Below are positions 1-10,455 of a stretch of DNA of 64,000 nt, piece by piece. The DNA lies in NCBI GenBank assembly GCA_949361645.1, contig OX442435.1, positions 5,318,220 to 5,382,219 of the forward strand. Direction: 5' to 3'. A program made the translations under genes and the position numbers. The notes under the pieces were generated by a model. The model ran no database searches, had not been told where the DNA came from, and saw nothing but the letters and a program-made list of their open reading frames with translations. The first letter of the stretch is position 1, and each line of letters begins with the position of its first letter. The stretch comes from Spongilla lacustris. Its lineage: Eukaryota > Porifera > Demospongiae > Spongillida > Spongillidae.

Positions 1-73
1 TTCCAGTCAAAAACCACATGTCGGTTGCGTTCATCACACTTTGTAGTTATAGCTTGAGCATATTCTATGGATG
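1..73 (-). CDS. partial internal exon of receptor copy 1, runs off the left edge
   Basis: On the minus strand a splice acceptor (cacag at 74-78) precedes an open exon that continues past base 1. The visible peptide begins SIEYAQAITTKCDERNR and ends VVFDW. It is closely similar to the exon at 6146-6291 (STEYAHATTIKCDESNR...VVFDW), with the same acceptor position and phase (the exon starts with the last two bases of a codon). This is the paralogous exon of a second receptor gene whose body lies left of the window. Its signal-peptide exon is probably 2297-2391. Function is inferred from the paralogue: part of an extracellular segment with a conserved Cys. Confidence in exon identity is high because sequence and splice site are both conserved between copies. 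Confidence 0.75.
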
Positions 74-885
74 CTGTGTGAGTATTTGAATTGATTTTAA
101 CCAAAGGAGATGAAAAGTCATTCTTAACTCACTGAACACTGCAATTGCATACATGTGCAATTATATTTACTTTTAGCAATAAATATTATGTCTATGTGCA
201 TGCACTTTTACTTCCAGACTGTAGTAACTGCATCAAATGTATCTGTATTAAAGCGTATCTTTTTTTCAATTGACTCACTCCTTTTTACCCATTTAAATAA
301 GCATGCAGTATGTAAGTTGCCTTTCTGAATGTTTACATTATTGTCATTGAGAAAAACAACTACAATTACAATTACAAACTTCCAATAAAATTGAGAATGG
401 TAGTGAAAATCCACAGATGGAAGTCCATTACCGATTGCATTATAATAACCACCTATATCAATAAAATAATGATGCCTACATGCTATGGTTCAATTGCTAG
501 TAAACGTATACCACAGTGTTCATGCATGTCTTTTAACAAGTAACACTGCCTTTTGGACTATTAAAGTCACGAATGCATATCAGATACATGTACACAACTG
601 CTCTTATACAGATCCCTGATTATGTATCATTGAATGAATGACACTTTTTAAAAAGCATTCAGCCAGAGTCGACTCTATACTGAGAACAGCAAGGGACATA
701 ATTTAGACGTGACAGAATATTTCAAATTGTTAATTTAAAAAAAAAAATCAAACATATCGGACATACGACTCATTCAAGAAATTCTAAACCATGTGTGTGT
801 TGGCGAGCTATGAAATTTGCCACGGTATGTTCCTGCAAAAAAATGTTTTATACTTACAAAATCATATATCACGATGTGGCGTACG
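74..885. other. probable intron of receptor copy 1, duplicated sequence
   Basis: Similarity to 6292-6890 continues for several hundred bases beyond the exon (for example the ccaaaggag block and the catcgaatgaatga-type block near 625). This places the stretch inside the segmental duplication. A minus-strand peptide fragment RFNTDTFDAVTTVWK (about 210-255) aligns positionally with a degenerate equivalent near 6430-6480 and might be another exon, but I could not fix its splice sites. Confidence 0.4.
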
Positions 886-1815
886 CAGGGCTGCCGTAGG
901 CCGGCTAAGGGTCCGACCTGAGGCAGGCCAAATTATTTGAAATTATAATTTGAAAATATCAAGCAATTATTGTATGTAACATTATCTCTGACGTAACGTT
1001 ACGATGTCGGCGTGCATGTAACTCATCTCCGTCGATTTCAACGATTCCTAATATACCATCTGCTCAGCGGCTCAAACCTGTGAGAACTAATGAGATTCAC
1101 ACGCACGAGATTTAGCAGAAGCACAATTAAACTCTGGAAGGTGAAGGAGGAAGGTACGCAGATAAAGATTGGTGCGTGTGATTGCTGCCACAAGCCATAT
1201 CATTCTCCAGGGAGCACTTCACTCTTTCTAGACACATTGAACGGAATTCAGTATTTTGTGCCAAACTAGAAATGACTGACTATTTAAACATCCTTGAAAT
1301 CGCAGCTCGAGCAGTATTTTACATCGCAAATCCCGTCTCTCACAAAAGATGAGCATGACAAAGCCATGAAACTAATTTGCCCACATCAGTTCTTGCTGAC
1401 AGTCTAACCTTCAGGGAATTTGTTGCATGCATCACAAGAGGTTCCTCAAGATAGCCATGCACATAAAGTGTGTGATATAAAGTCAGTACTTCTCACGTGT
1501 ATTTCTGAGTATACAGTTTGCAATAGCTATAGAGTATACATGCATGTTGCTATTTGACTGTTGTATCTTACTTTAATACTTGAATTGTGAAAAAGAAGTA
1601 AGCTTGGTTCGTACATGTACATGTATGAATTAGGTAGTGGCACATCGAGTGGGCGTGGTCTAGCCTGACAGGCCAGGTTCGGCCTGACAGGTCAGGCCAG
1701 GTTCGGCCTGACAGGTCAGGTCAGGTTCGGCCTGACAGGTCAGGCCGGGTTCGGCCTGACAGGTCAGGCCGGGTTCGGCCTGACAGGTCAGGCCGGCTGG
1801 CCACTCGCAGCCCTG
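886..1815. mobile_element. non-autonomous hAT-like DNA transposon, 930 bp
   Basis: Termini are inverted: the left end reads CAGGGCTGC and the reverse complement of the right end also reads CAGGGCTGC, with further imperfect pairing into GGCCGGC. The flanking 8-mers ggcgtacg (878-885) and ggtgtgca (1816-1823) match at 5 of 8 positions, as expected for an aged 8-bp hAT target duplication, since the differences are all transitions. Decisively, the paralogous region of receptor copy 2 (inverted, around 7115-7135, ccaacacc at 7123-7130) lacks the element. No transposase frame is visible. A 24-bp minisatellite occupies the right end. It sits in the probable intron of receptor copy 1. Confidence 0.75.
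1663..1797. repeat. 24-bp minisatellite inside the hAT-like element
   Basis: About 5.5 head-to-tail copies of a GC-rich unit of the form gcctgacaggtcaggccggg + ttcg. Each unit contains the imperfect palindrome cctgacaggtcagg. It abuts the element's right terminal repeat. Confidence 0.85.
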
Positions 1816-2296
1816 GGTGTGCATGTTTGCATATAATGGAGATTTTGTTTCATGTGTGGGGGTAGCCTTTGCATGGCTGGTGGAGCCAATTCAGTGCCAG
1901 GGACCGAAGCCTTAATTCACATTGTCACACCTGGTATTTACGGACACTCCCTTTAACTGAAGCCATCATACATACATGTAATTAAGTTTTATTCCCTGCA
2001 TGATTATGGTGTACATGAGAGATTTAGAGACACTTCACGCAGAACCCATTTTACAGCGTCTGTACGGTTTACTTAATTAAATATAATCGAACAAAATAAA
2101 TTCACGTGTTTGAAATGAACGTCTCAGCAACCAATTTCGCGTCAGATATTGTAGTACGTGTACATCCATGGATACGTGCTTATATATATAATGATAAAAA
2201 AATTAATATATCCGGGGCCGGGGGGGGGGGGGGGGATATTATCATATATGATCAACATGCATCATCATATAGGCGCCGAAGACGATTACTCCTCAC
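1816..2296. other. duplicated non-coding segment, inverted relative to copy 2
   Basis: The stretch 1820-2110 matches the reverse complement of about 6900-7130. Shared blocks include catgattatgg-gtacat, gcagaac-cat-ttacagcgtc and tcacacctg. No coding frame is supportable. A run of G at 2220-2235 follows the word tatccggggcc. Confidence 0.5.
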
Positions 2297-2391
2297 CCTG
2301 TGTCCAGTTCCTCGCCGGCGCACTGAAAGCTAGTGTCAGCACAAACAACAAGGACAAGAAAGCAGAAGAGAGGCTTCCAAGCTCCAGTCAT
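2297..2391 (-). CDS. signal-peptide (first coding) exon of receptor copy 1
   Basis: Reading on the minus strand from ATG at 2389-2391 gives MTGAWKPLFCFLVLVVCA followed by DTSFQCAGEELDT, ending in phase 2 at a GT donor (GTGAGG, gt at 2295-2296). A short polar start, a hydrophobic core FCFLVLVVCA and a small-residue cleavage region make this a classical secretory signal peptide. It is the intact counterpart of the broken exon at 7813-9317, so it belongs to the paralogue whose next visible exon is 1-73. It lies upstream of that exon in the correct orientation, with the hAT-like insertion in the intervening intron. An exon between this one and 1-73 is needed for phase. Start choice: the only ATG before the hydrophobic core, conserved in both copies. 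Confidence 0.7.
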
Positions 2392-3305
2392 ATTCTCCGA
2401 CATTCAAACAAACTACAACAACAATTATCGCATAGGACTACAGCATGCGGAAATTGCAATTATACATGTAGTTTAGTTAACCGCGCCTATCGCTACTAAA
2501 GTGATATCTGGAACTGATTTTGAATGATTGCAAATGCCACCTTTGTATAGAAATTGCACTATTTCTTTTGTCACAGGAAAAGAGATTCGTTATACTGTAA
2601 TCATTGGACAGGTTGAACATATGCATGATATGGTACAGACAGCATGACTCTATTGCAAAAGGTTTCTGCATTGGGGAACGGGAGGTCATCATTTCAAATG
2701 ATGGCTTTGCACCAGAGCGGGATACTAATGCTTGCGCGATGGCATTCGTTGTGTTTCACATCCCTGTGGCTAGTAATGTGAACAAAATTAAACACTAAGG
2801 CGATGCCTGACTGTGACTGTGTTTGTAATACTGAGGCCCATGTGTATTGTAAAGTATTGTCCACGTATTACTATTGGCTTTTATTTTTATATGTGTAAAA
2901 CCTAAATATAGTCGGAGCCATTTCATTAAAAAGAAAAAAATCAACTGGAGCATTGAACAATCACCATTTGATTAGTTGGTTTTTTATGTGGGAGTGCATA
3001 TGTATCTGGTTTGTTCAAATAGTTTATACATGCATTATTCATTAATTTCATTTTAAAAAAGTCGAAAAAGAAGCAATAATATTTACAGTTTAGAAGCTGT
3101 ACTGTAGCATTCAGTATTATGTAGTTACATTGCACCGTTAAGGTACAGTTATTAAAATGTCCTCAATTCTGGTAACTTCTGCAATATGATTTTTATGGAA
3201 AATCTGACTGCATTTTATAAGGTCTAAATTTATAATCAAAAATAGGAATATAAACATGAGATATTGTGCATTGTGTTTTTCATAAATAATGCTTCCTCAT
3301 CAGCT
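2392..3305. other. intergenic spacer between the two receptor paralogues
   Basis: 2392-2680 is still part of the segmental duplication (matches 9318-9560, for example ggaactg...ttgaa(t/c)gatt and gaacatat...atggtaca). 2690-3305 is unique, AT-rich and without a supportable frame. It should hold the copy 1 promoter and the 3' flank of copy 2. Confidence 0.5.
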
Positions 3306-6291
3306 CTATCCAGTCTTATCATTTTGTTGTACTGATTGGTCAGTGCTTAACACATGGGCAATGCTCTCAATGGCATAGAGCCTTTCATCACCCATGGTAT
3401 TGTACACTTCTGTTTTATCTGCAGACAGAACACCGACATACTCCAGTGAAGATTGGTTAGTGGCAAAGTTTCTCTTTCTCATCTCCTCAGCTAAAGAGCA
3501 TGTTACACTTGTATCCAGTAAAGGTTCACAATTGTATTTCTCTATGCCATCAGTACCAAATGAAGTGATTGTTAATGTACTGCTATCAGTGTTAATGGAC
3601 TTGTAACCATTTGATTGCAGGCTGATATATCCTTCAGGCATTCCCTGACTTTGTTTGTTACTTTCCAAGCTTGGTGGGTTCTCTTGACTTTCAATGCTTT
3701 GAGCTTGAAATTGTGTTGGTGAGTTAGAAATTTCAAGCATATCTAATTGTGTTGCCACTGATGACATAAAGTAGCAGGCTGATGTGGTTTTGTACTCCAG
3801 TGCCTGATGAAGGGTAACAACAAGGACAATACAAAAATACAATCTTTAAAAAAAAATGCAGAAACAAAATGTACATGCACATATATGTACTTTCACTTTC
3901 CATCGCAATTTAAAAAATAAATAAATGAATAAATGAGCTTACTACATTATTAATGAATTCCAGGCTTCTGTGCTTTGCTTTACTTCTGAAATGGAATTGT
4001 AGTGTGTAATTAATGGAATTTAGTGTGTATTCAATGGAATTTAGTGTGTAATCAATGGAATTTAGAGTGTAATCAATGGAATTTAGTGTGTAATCAATGG
4101 AATTTAGTGTGTAATCAATGGAATTTAGTGTGTAATCAATGAAATGGAGCATTCAGTTTCCCTTATCATTCTACTGCATATTTGACATAAAGGTTAAAAG
4201 ATCTATTTCCCACATTTCTTTGACGCTGTGCTCACTGATTTGGATAGTGCAAATTCAAATTTTATTTCAGATGAAGTTTCTTGTACTTTAGTTGCAAAGG
4301 CAACAACTACAAACTAGAGTTTCTAGTTGCAGCTTCAATTTACTTAAGTATCTAAGTGTTGTTCGCTGACCTTAATATATGTACAGTCTTCATTGTCAGA
4401 AGCAACACAATTGCCACTAGCAGTAGCACAGGCAGTCCAGCAAGAAGCCAATACATTGAATTGGAGGATGGTTGCACTGGAGATCACATGTAAAGCATTT
4501 AAAATTGACTGGAAACATGCAGCTACTTAGCTTAAGCAAAACATATTAAACTGCTGGTTTTCAGCATTTGCTTTAAACATAGGTATTCATTTGTAGATAA
4601 AGTTGGGCTGCATTCATTAATGACCTAATGGAGCTTGCATAGCTAGGTATTAGTTGATTAAAAAAAAATAAACCACACTGGTATATTACATGCATGCAGT
4701 TGCTCATCTACTGGAAAATGACTGACAGTGTGTGCCTATAATGATAGCCTGTTTCAGTTAAATCCTCTCATTCGTCTATATAAGCACCTCTTTGTATTTC
4801 TTATTTCCAGTGGTAAAGATGTACATTTTATACACTATAATGAAAATCCGGCCCAAAAGGCAGCAACAATTTCATTTAAAAATCATTATCTTAGAGAGAT
4901 GTATATAACACTGAAATACATCTACGATCATAAAATTTGCATACCGATATCAGTGGTGGTCGGACTCCCCCCCCCCCCCCCCCCCCCCCCCAGGCTATGA
5001 GAGTGGTACAACAATTGTATTCTTACTGAAAATTGTTGAGTCATGTTCCACTGAGCCAGAAGTTATTGTGTTTGGGGCTTCAGCATAATTTGTGTAAGAA
5101 ATCGTTGGCTTAATGTTTTCAGCTGTGATTATGTGTAATACATTAGATTTATTATGGTAATGCAATAAGCTTACCAGAAATGACAATTGATGATGAATAT
5201 CCACTTTCAACTGTTAATTGATTTGCAAAAATAAATCAATACTATACATGAAGTGTTGTGGAAAGAAATAATCAAATTCTATGGATTATGGACTTAACAT
5301 TAAACAAATATACATTGATTTAGGATATTAAGACAGTTAGTTAATATGAGACAAATATCTAAATCACATACACACATGTATGTGGTTACACAGAGAAGAG
5401 AAGTGTCAGTCACTTGTACTTTTTAACAGTAAAATAGTATGTTCATTATTTTGACTAGCAGTTAGACATATTAGTATAGCCCCACCTTTTATGTAGACAT
5501 TCACAGTGAAGTTCTCCCCAGAAGCTTTATTTCCACATCCCAATATGATGCTGCTTGATGACTTTAACAATGATGTAGGATTCTTAACAATAAGAGATCC
5601 ATTAAAGGGTCCCGTTTCCTGGATCTCATGCTCATCAACAGTCCACTCATCACCAATACTTCCACTAGGTAGTTGGCATGTAAAACACGCCGTTGCATTG
5701 CCAGAGATATTGACGGTTTGCCCTTTTGACATAATAATGTATGGACCAAATGAGCATTGATCAGCTGTATCAGTGTAAGAAAATCACTGATAGATCATGC
5801 AACATAAAAACGAATGAATGTACCAAATGAACAGGTTAAAGATGGCAATGTGAAGTACTGCAGCGGATTTGCTTTTTCCTTAAGGGAATAGCAGGCTTGA
5901 GTGAAGCATTTGGTGGTGAGACTTGCGCCTATGACCTCAAAAACGTGAGGTGAGCTTAGTAGAACTTGTGGAATCTAAATGACGTTGTGTTTTAAATATC
6001 TCAACATGGACACGTCACAAGTACGTTAAAGGTGTATGTTAGCACATCATGCATTTCTAGGGGCTTTAATTCATAACAGAATCATATAAGGCACTGGTAA
6101 TTACAATATTTAGACTTCCAAGTATACATACACAGAGTCACTTACTGTTCTCATGTATGGATCTGTACAGGTACACTCATAGTAAATTCGTACAACGGAC
6201 GTGGTTAGCGAAGTAAAATTCCAGTCAAAAACCACTTGTCGATTGCTTTCATCACACTTAATAGTCGTAGCGTGCGCGTATTCTGTGGATG
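3306..6291 (-). CDS. single-pass membrane receptor, copy 2 (Ig-like ectodomain, tyrosine-rich tail)
   Basis: Minus-strand exons with consensus splice sites: 6146-6291, 5486-5764, 5027-5122, 4371-4476, 3946-3985 and 3306-3803 (stop 3306-3308). Phases join correctly from 5764 to the stop. The 5486-5764 exon encodes an Ig-like domain with spaced cysteines (NATACFTCQLPSG ... IILGCGNKA) and several N-glycosylation sequons. 5027-5122 is a Ser/Thr-rich stalk. 4371-4476 contains the transmembrane helix (WLLAGLPVLLLVAIVLLL). A 40-base micro-exon encodes a basic juxtamembrane segment. The last exon is a ~165-residue cytoplasmic tail with tyrosines in signalling-like settings (EGYISL, LEYVGV, EVYNTM, RLYAIE). 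The junction 6146|5764 is out of phase, so one small exon is missing from my model. The signal-peptide exon upstream is interrupted (see 7813-9317), so this may be a pseudogene or use another start. Role inferred: cell-surface recognition with phosphotyrosine signalling; ligand unknown. Confidence 0.75.
3991..4143. repeat. 21-bp minisatellite in an intron of receptor copy 2
   Basis: About seven units of gtgtaatcaatggaatttag plus t. The period is a multiple of three, so one frame reads as a DYTLNSI peptide repeat. It lies directly upstream (in the minus sense) of the acceptor of the 40-base micro-exon, so I treat it as intronic. Confidence 0.85.
4968..4992. repeat. poly(C) tract
   Basis: Run of more than 20 C after gtggtggtcggact, which resembles the ends of hAT-like elements elsewhere in the window (cagtggcggat...). 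It sits in the intron between the stalk and transmembrane exons of receptor copy 2. Confidence 0.8.
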
Positions 6292-7812
6292 CTGTAGGAA
6301 TTGATGAACCAAAGGAGTCGAAAAATAATTCTTCCCTCAATATTTCAACAGGAATTTACTTATGCATGTACATGTACTATATTTTTGTAATTTTGTATTT
6401 AAATGTCTATGTACAATTTACCTGCACAGGATTATAGCGTCCACTAATTACGGCACTGATCATGATATCGATAGTTGAATCCACGAATGGAAGTAAAGTT
6501 CAAACCCGCAAAACAGGTATATCAGGACTGCATGCATGTTTTCAAGAGTAAAGGGTTTTCTGTTATTTTGGCAAAGCAAACTTGATAAGGTAGGGCTAAT
6601 CTTCCAAACAAGAGGGGTGTAGGGAAGAGGGAGACACAGGGTCTATAGAGCGGTGTCACGTGAGGTGAACTGTTACTGTACAGATTATAGGCTAGCGTCT
6701 GTTATTTGAAAGAGTATTCAGAGTGGTAATTTAGAACCATGTGATAAGTATGAATAGGTGAATTGACTTGAACATGCTGGGATATCCATCACCAGATCTT
6801 AATTGCATGAATGGATGGATGAATATCATTTCAAAAACATGACTTTAAACGTTTCTAAGTCAAACGCACTGATTGCCGTACATGGTGTCAGTATCACATG
6901 TTACCTAGTAATCAATTTATGTATCCGGATATAAGTATTGACGCTGTAATATGAGTTCTGCACGAGTGTCTTTAATTGATTTCTAGACACTAAATCGTTT
7001 ATGTACTCCATAATCATGTATAGTGACTTAAACTTTATAATTCATACAGTCTGTAACAGGTGTGATCCGCAAATACGAATGTGTGAAGGTTTTGATCACT
7101 CCCACAACATCATATGGCACATCCAACACCACATGTTTTATTGTATATTCATTTAGCCGCAGCCAAAGGCACTTGGCTCACGATGTATATTCTCAACCAA
7201 TTCCTAGCCAACTCCCACATATATGAAACCACACATGTGTTCGAGAAACCTTCATTAGAACCTACATGTATATGCAAACTTGTACACCGTATAAAGACAG
7301 ATTGCTAATGCAGTTATAGCTCGATCGAAAAAGCCCCTACTTTGCTTGTTCTTCCCCGAAACACTGTCATGTTATTGGACGTACTTGTGACCACATGAGC
7401 TGATTCTAACTGCTTACAGCTTACACGCCCATTAATAAATCACACACGTATAAGAGTAACACCACGCACTGCACTGTGGTATTCAATGTGATATAACCTC
7501 TGATCCGGAGGCAGCCACAACGGTATGAATTAAATTAAGTTCAACGCTTAGACGTAATCTTAAACCTGAAGGTCTATTATTGAATCATGGGATTGCATGG
7601 AAGGCTAATTTCTGTCGCGGATTATGCATTCATAAACGCATATGACAATGCTAATGGAAGTATATCATATGATGTATGTGGGAGACGGCGAACGTTATAC
7701 TCTGACTGATGCTTTCGAATATCATATTTACATCACTCAGACATGCTTATATGCGAATGAATACATTCACATGCACCATCGGCATGACATGTATATGTCG
7801 GGTACTCCTCAC
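6292..7812. other. receptor copy 2 intron, duplicated and partly inverted
   Basis: 6292-6850 matches 74-~700 in direct orientation. About 6890-7290 matches 780-885 plus 1816-2120 in inverted orientation. 7300-7812 shows no gene. See findings. Confidence 0.45.
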
Positions 7813-9317
7813 CCAGTGTCCAGTTCCTCGCGCACTGAAAGCTAGTGTCAGCCACAGTGCCAAATCAAAATTATCCACAGGGTGTATTCAACCCGGTGTA
7901 CGCGTGTTTTACTGTAGTGGAGGATACGCGGTGTATACTTCGAATGCATAACGAGCGTATCTACTCTGTTACTCTTGCTATACACAATAGCTGTATAACG
8001 CACGATGCACATCGTGTATAACGTGAGTTTACATTCTGCATACACTTGTTATACACAACGATTGTATAACGCGTGAGACATTAAGCGGAAAACGAGTGTA
8101 CGCATACAGGTGTGAAATATGCGATGATCACTATGAAATCACGTGGATCGATCACGCGGTGGCAGCTGGCAACTTCCATTCATTTACAGCGGTCATCAAA
8201 GAAGCTAAGATGTCAGTATCGATTCGCTGGACTAGCTGCTAGTGCAATGGACTCATCGAAGTATTTGTACTTGTGTGGGCCGGTATAATGATTGGTAAGT
8301 AAGATAAGATATTGTATATTGACCGTTGTATTTCGTGCTTTGTAGCGTGGAAAACTGCGGTATAGAGCTTACACCCGATATATAGAAGATAGTGCACCGG
8401 TAAGACAAAGGTTTGGATCCTTTATTGTTACAGGCTGTTTCACGCATGTGCATGCGCGATTTAATACATCAATGTGTATTTGCAGGATGAAATCGTAAGT
8501 CATTGCTGCAGAAGGTTTAAACAGCAAACAGTAAGTCGCTTACAGAGTGAAGTTAAACAAACTGCCCCATGCAGCAGCATTCACAATCCGCTCTCAGCAA
8601 ATTAAAGAGGACGGACAAAACAGCAAATCAACATGGTATGGCAAGATTTATTTGTATAGGCATGCAGCTACGTTAACATCTTTTCTTTCATCTAGCATCT
8701 CTGACCGGGGAGCATATATGAACAACATAAGAGGCGGCGAAGGCAAACATGCAGGAAGCAAGCAGCCAAGCGGGCACAAAGAGGAGTACAGAAAGAAAAA
8801 AAGAAGATACATTTGGCAACGTTCATGCAGCCACTTTGACTGAGCTGGAAAAGACTGAGAACTTCTATCTTTTATACCTGATTTCATCTGTACTGTATTC
8901 GTTTCGATATCACACAAGATAACTTGCAATATTAATAATGGTTATGGGACAATATGCGGTGATAAACGGAAGGCATGCCTGTGCTCAAGCATTACGGAGT
9001 TATACTGGTTGATTATAGCCTGCACTGTACCAAAAAAAGGCTTGTTATCCACCCGTTATATGCGCGTTTACTCATGGTATCCTCGCGTCATACGCGGTTG
9101 TATACATAGTGCTATCCACCAACATTACACCCGATCGGATGTCAGTCTCCTTCCACACGTTATCCACCGGTGTAAGCAGCATGTTTAGATTCACGTAAAA
9201 CGCGTGTATACAAGCAGTATACACGCATTATACATAGCTGGAAAACAACGTTTTGGCACTGTGAGCACAAACAACAATGACAAGAAAGCAGAAGAGAGGC
9301 TTCCAAGCTCCAGTCAT
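7813..9317 (-). pseudogene. signal-peptide exon of receptor copy 2, split by a transposon
   Basis: The exon equivalent to 2297-2391 survives as two pieces, 9264-9317 (ATG at 9315-9317, MTGAWKPLFCFLVIVVCA) and 7813-7852, separated by the element at 7853-9263. The trinucleotide agc at the insertion site is duplicated. The distal piece also lacks four bases present in copy 1 (tgcgcgagg against tgcgccggcgagg), which shifts the frame. The GT donor (gt at 7811-7812) is conserved. The insertion falls inside the hydrophobic core, so the encoded protein would lose its normal secretion signal unless the element is spliced out or another first exon is used. Confidence 0.75.
7853..9263. mobile_element. 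CACTA/EnSpm-like non-autonomous DNA transposon, 1411 bp
   Basis: Left end CACAGTGCCAAA; the reverse complement of the right end is also CACAGTGCCAAA. The 3-bp target agc is duplicated at 7850-7852 and 9264-9266. The intact paralogue at 2297-2391 gives the empty site (gtgtcagcacaaac) directly. Both ends carry repeated subterminal motifs (ttatccac(a/c) and words such as gtgtataacgcgtg, in both orientations). This is the usual architecture of CACTA elements, which also make 3-bp duplications. There is no long transposase frame. Superfamily is inferred from TIR start CAC, TSD length and subterminal repeats. Confidence 0.75.
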
Positions 9318-9945
9318 ATTTCTCCGACATTCAAACCAAGTAGGACGGAAATTGCACTTGATAATGTTTAATAAATTTTGCAGCACATGATCAAGAATCG
9401 CTGCTCTAGCAGTGATAATAAATTGGAACTGCTTTGAACGATTACTTGCGCATTCACGTATTACAGTTTTCTTTTACTGTAACAGCGGCTGAACATATAT
9501 GGTACACAAACATCGTGACTCTGTTGCCAGATTTCGAACAACGTGCATGTGGCTATGATATCTATGCTACATATTATAGACGGCGACTAAGGTACGTAGT
9601 GTCCCGCGACTCAGATACAAATTCGAAAAGGCGCTCGCCGGATCGGGAGCTCGATTCTACCAAAGACCTTGCTGCTAGCGATTAGTAGATCTACTTCAAA
9701 TTCTGCTTGTAACACGCTCATGCTGCATGGTTCAATATTGTCTCAATTGATTTTGGTACACTGGTACTTTGCTATACTTAAGGCATTTTACAACTCCTTC
9801 ACTAAACAAAAGCGTCATATTAATTTCGGTTGAATTATACAGTGCCTGCAATATTTGCTACATGGATCTTCTGGTGGTCAGTCTAGTCTCTAGTGACTCT
9901 AGTCGAATTATTCATATATATATAGATGAGTAAAGGGCCGGTGTC
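9318..9945. other. 5' flank of receptor copy 2, end of the segmental duplication
   Basis: 9318-~9560 aligns with 2392-~2680. The rest has no recognisable feature. This is the expected promoter region of receptor copy 2; no TATA or initiator can be assigned with confidence. Confidence 0.4.
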
Positions 9946-10145
9946 ATAGGGTATACGGTCCGGCCCAATTTTCGGTCCGGCGGACCGTATTCCCTAAGGG
10001 AATACGGTCCCCCCCAGACCCAACTCCCTAGGGAATACGGTCCCCCGGACCGAGTTCCCTGGTTGTACAAAACCAATTAACCGGACTCAATTCCCTAGGG
10101 AATTGAGTCCCCCCCCCCCCCCCCCCCCCGGACCGTATTCCCTGG
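9946..10145. mobile_element. ~200-bp palindrome-rich miniature element
   Basis: The outer ends are inverted (agggtatacggtccgg at left; reverse complement of the right end agggaatacggtccgg). Inside, the module ttccctagggaa flanked by complementary arms (accgtattccct/agggaatacggt, actcaattccct/agggaattgagt) is repeated three times. It includes a poly(C) run at about 10108-10130. No coding capacity. Likely a MITE or foldback element; no clear target duplication. Confidence 0.55.
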
Positions 10146-10191
10146 ATTTAAATATATGCATGTATTTCCAACCCTTGCATGCACGTAACAA

Positions 10192-10455
10192 TTTGGTTCG
10201 AAAAGCAAAAGCTGTATGTCGTCAACTATGTAAGTAGTTTCAATACGGTCTGTAACAGTACATTTGGTTAATTAGAAAATCGGGTTCGAAAATCAAAAGC
10301 CACAATGATCACAGGTCGCCAACTATATACATGTATGCAGCTTCTGTAACAACTACATGATTAACCTTTTTCTTCGGTCTGTACTTGTCTTGTTACTATT
10401 TATATATGTTTCCTTTAATTTTGAAAAGGATCGCGTGCAGGTCGGCAACTATACA
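10192..10455. repeat. degenerate ~115-120 bp tandem repeat
   Basis: The words ggttcgaaaa(g/t)caaaagc and gtcg(t/c/g)caactat recur about three times at roughly regular spacing. A small open frame overlapping the end (10357-10599) begins with a hydrophobic stretch, but the repeat context makes a gene unlikely. Confidence 0.45.

Noticed and set aside
3910..4152. DYTLNSI peptide repeat
   Set aside because: 21-bp intronic minisatellite upstream of a micro-exon acceptor; only the last 40 bases fit as an exon.
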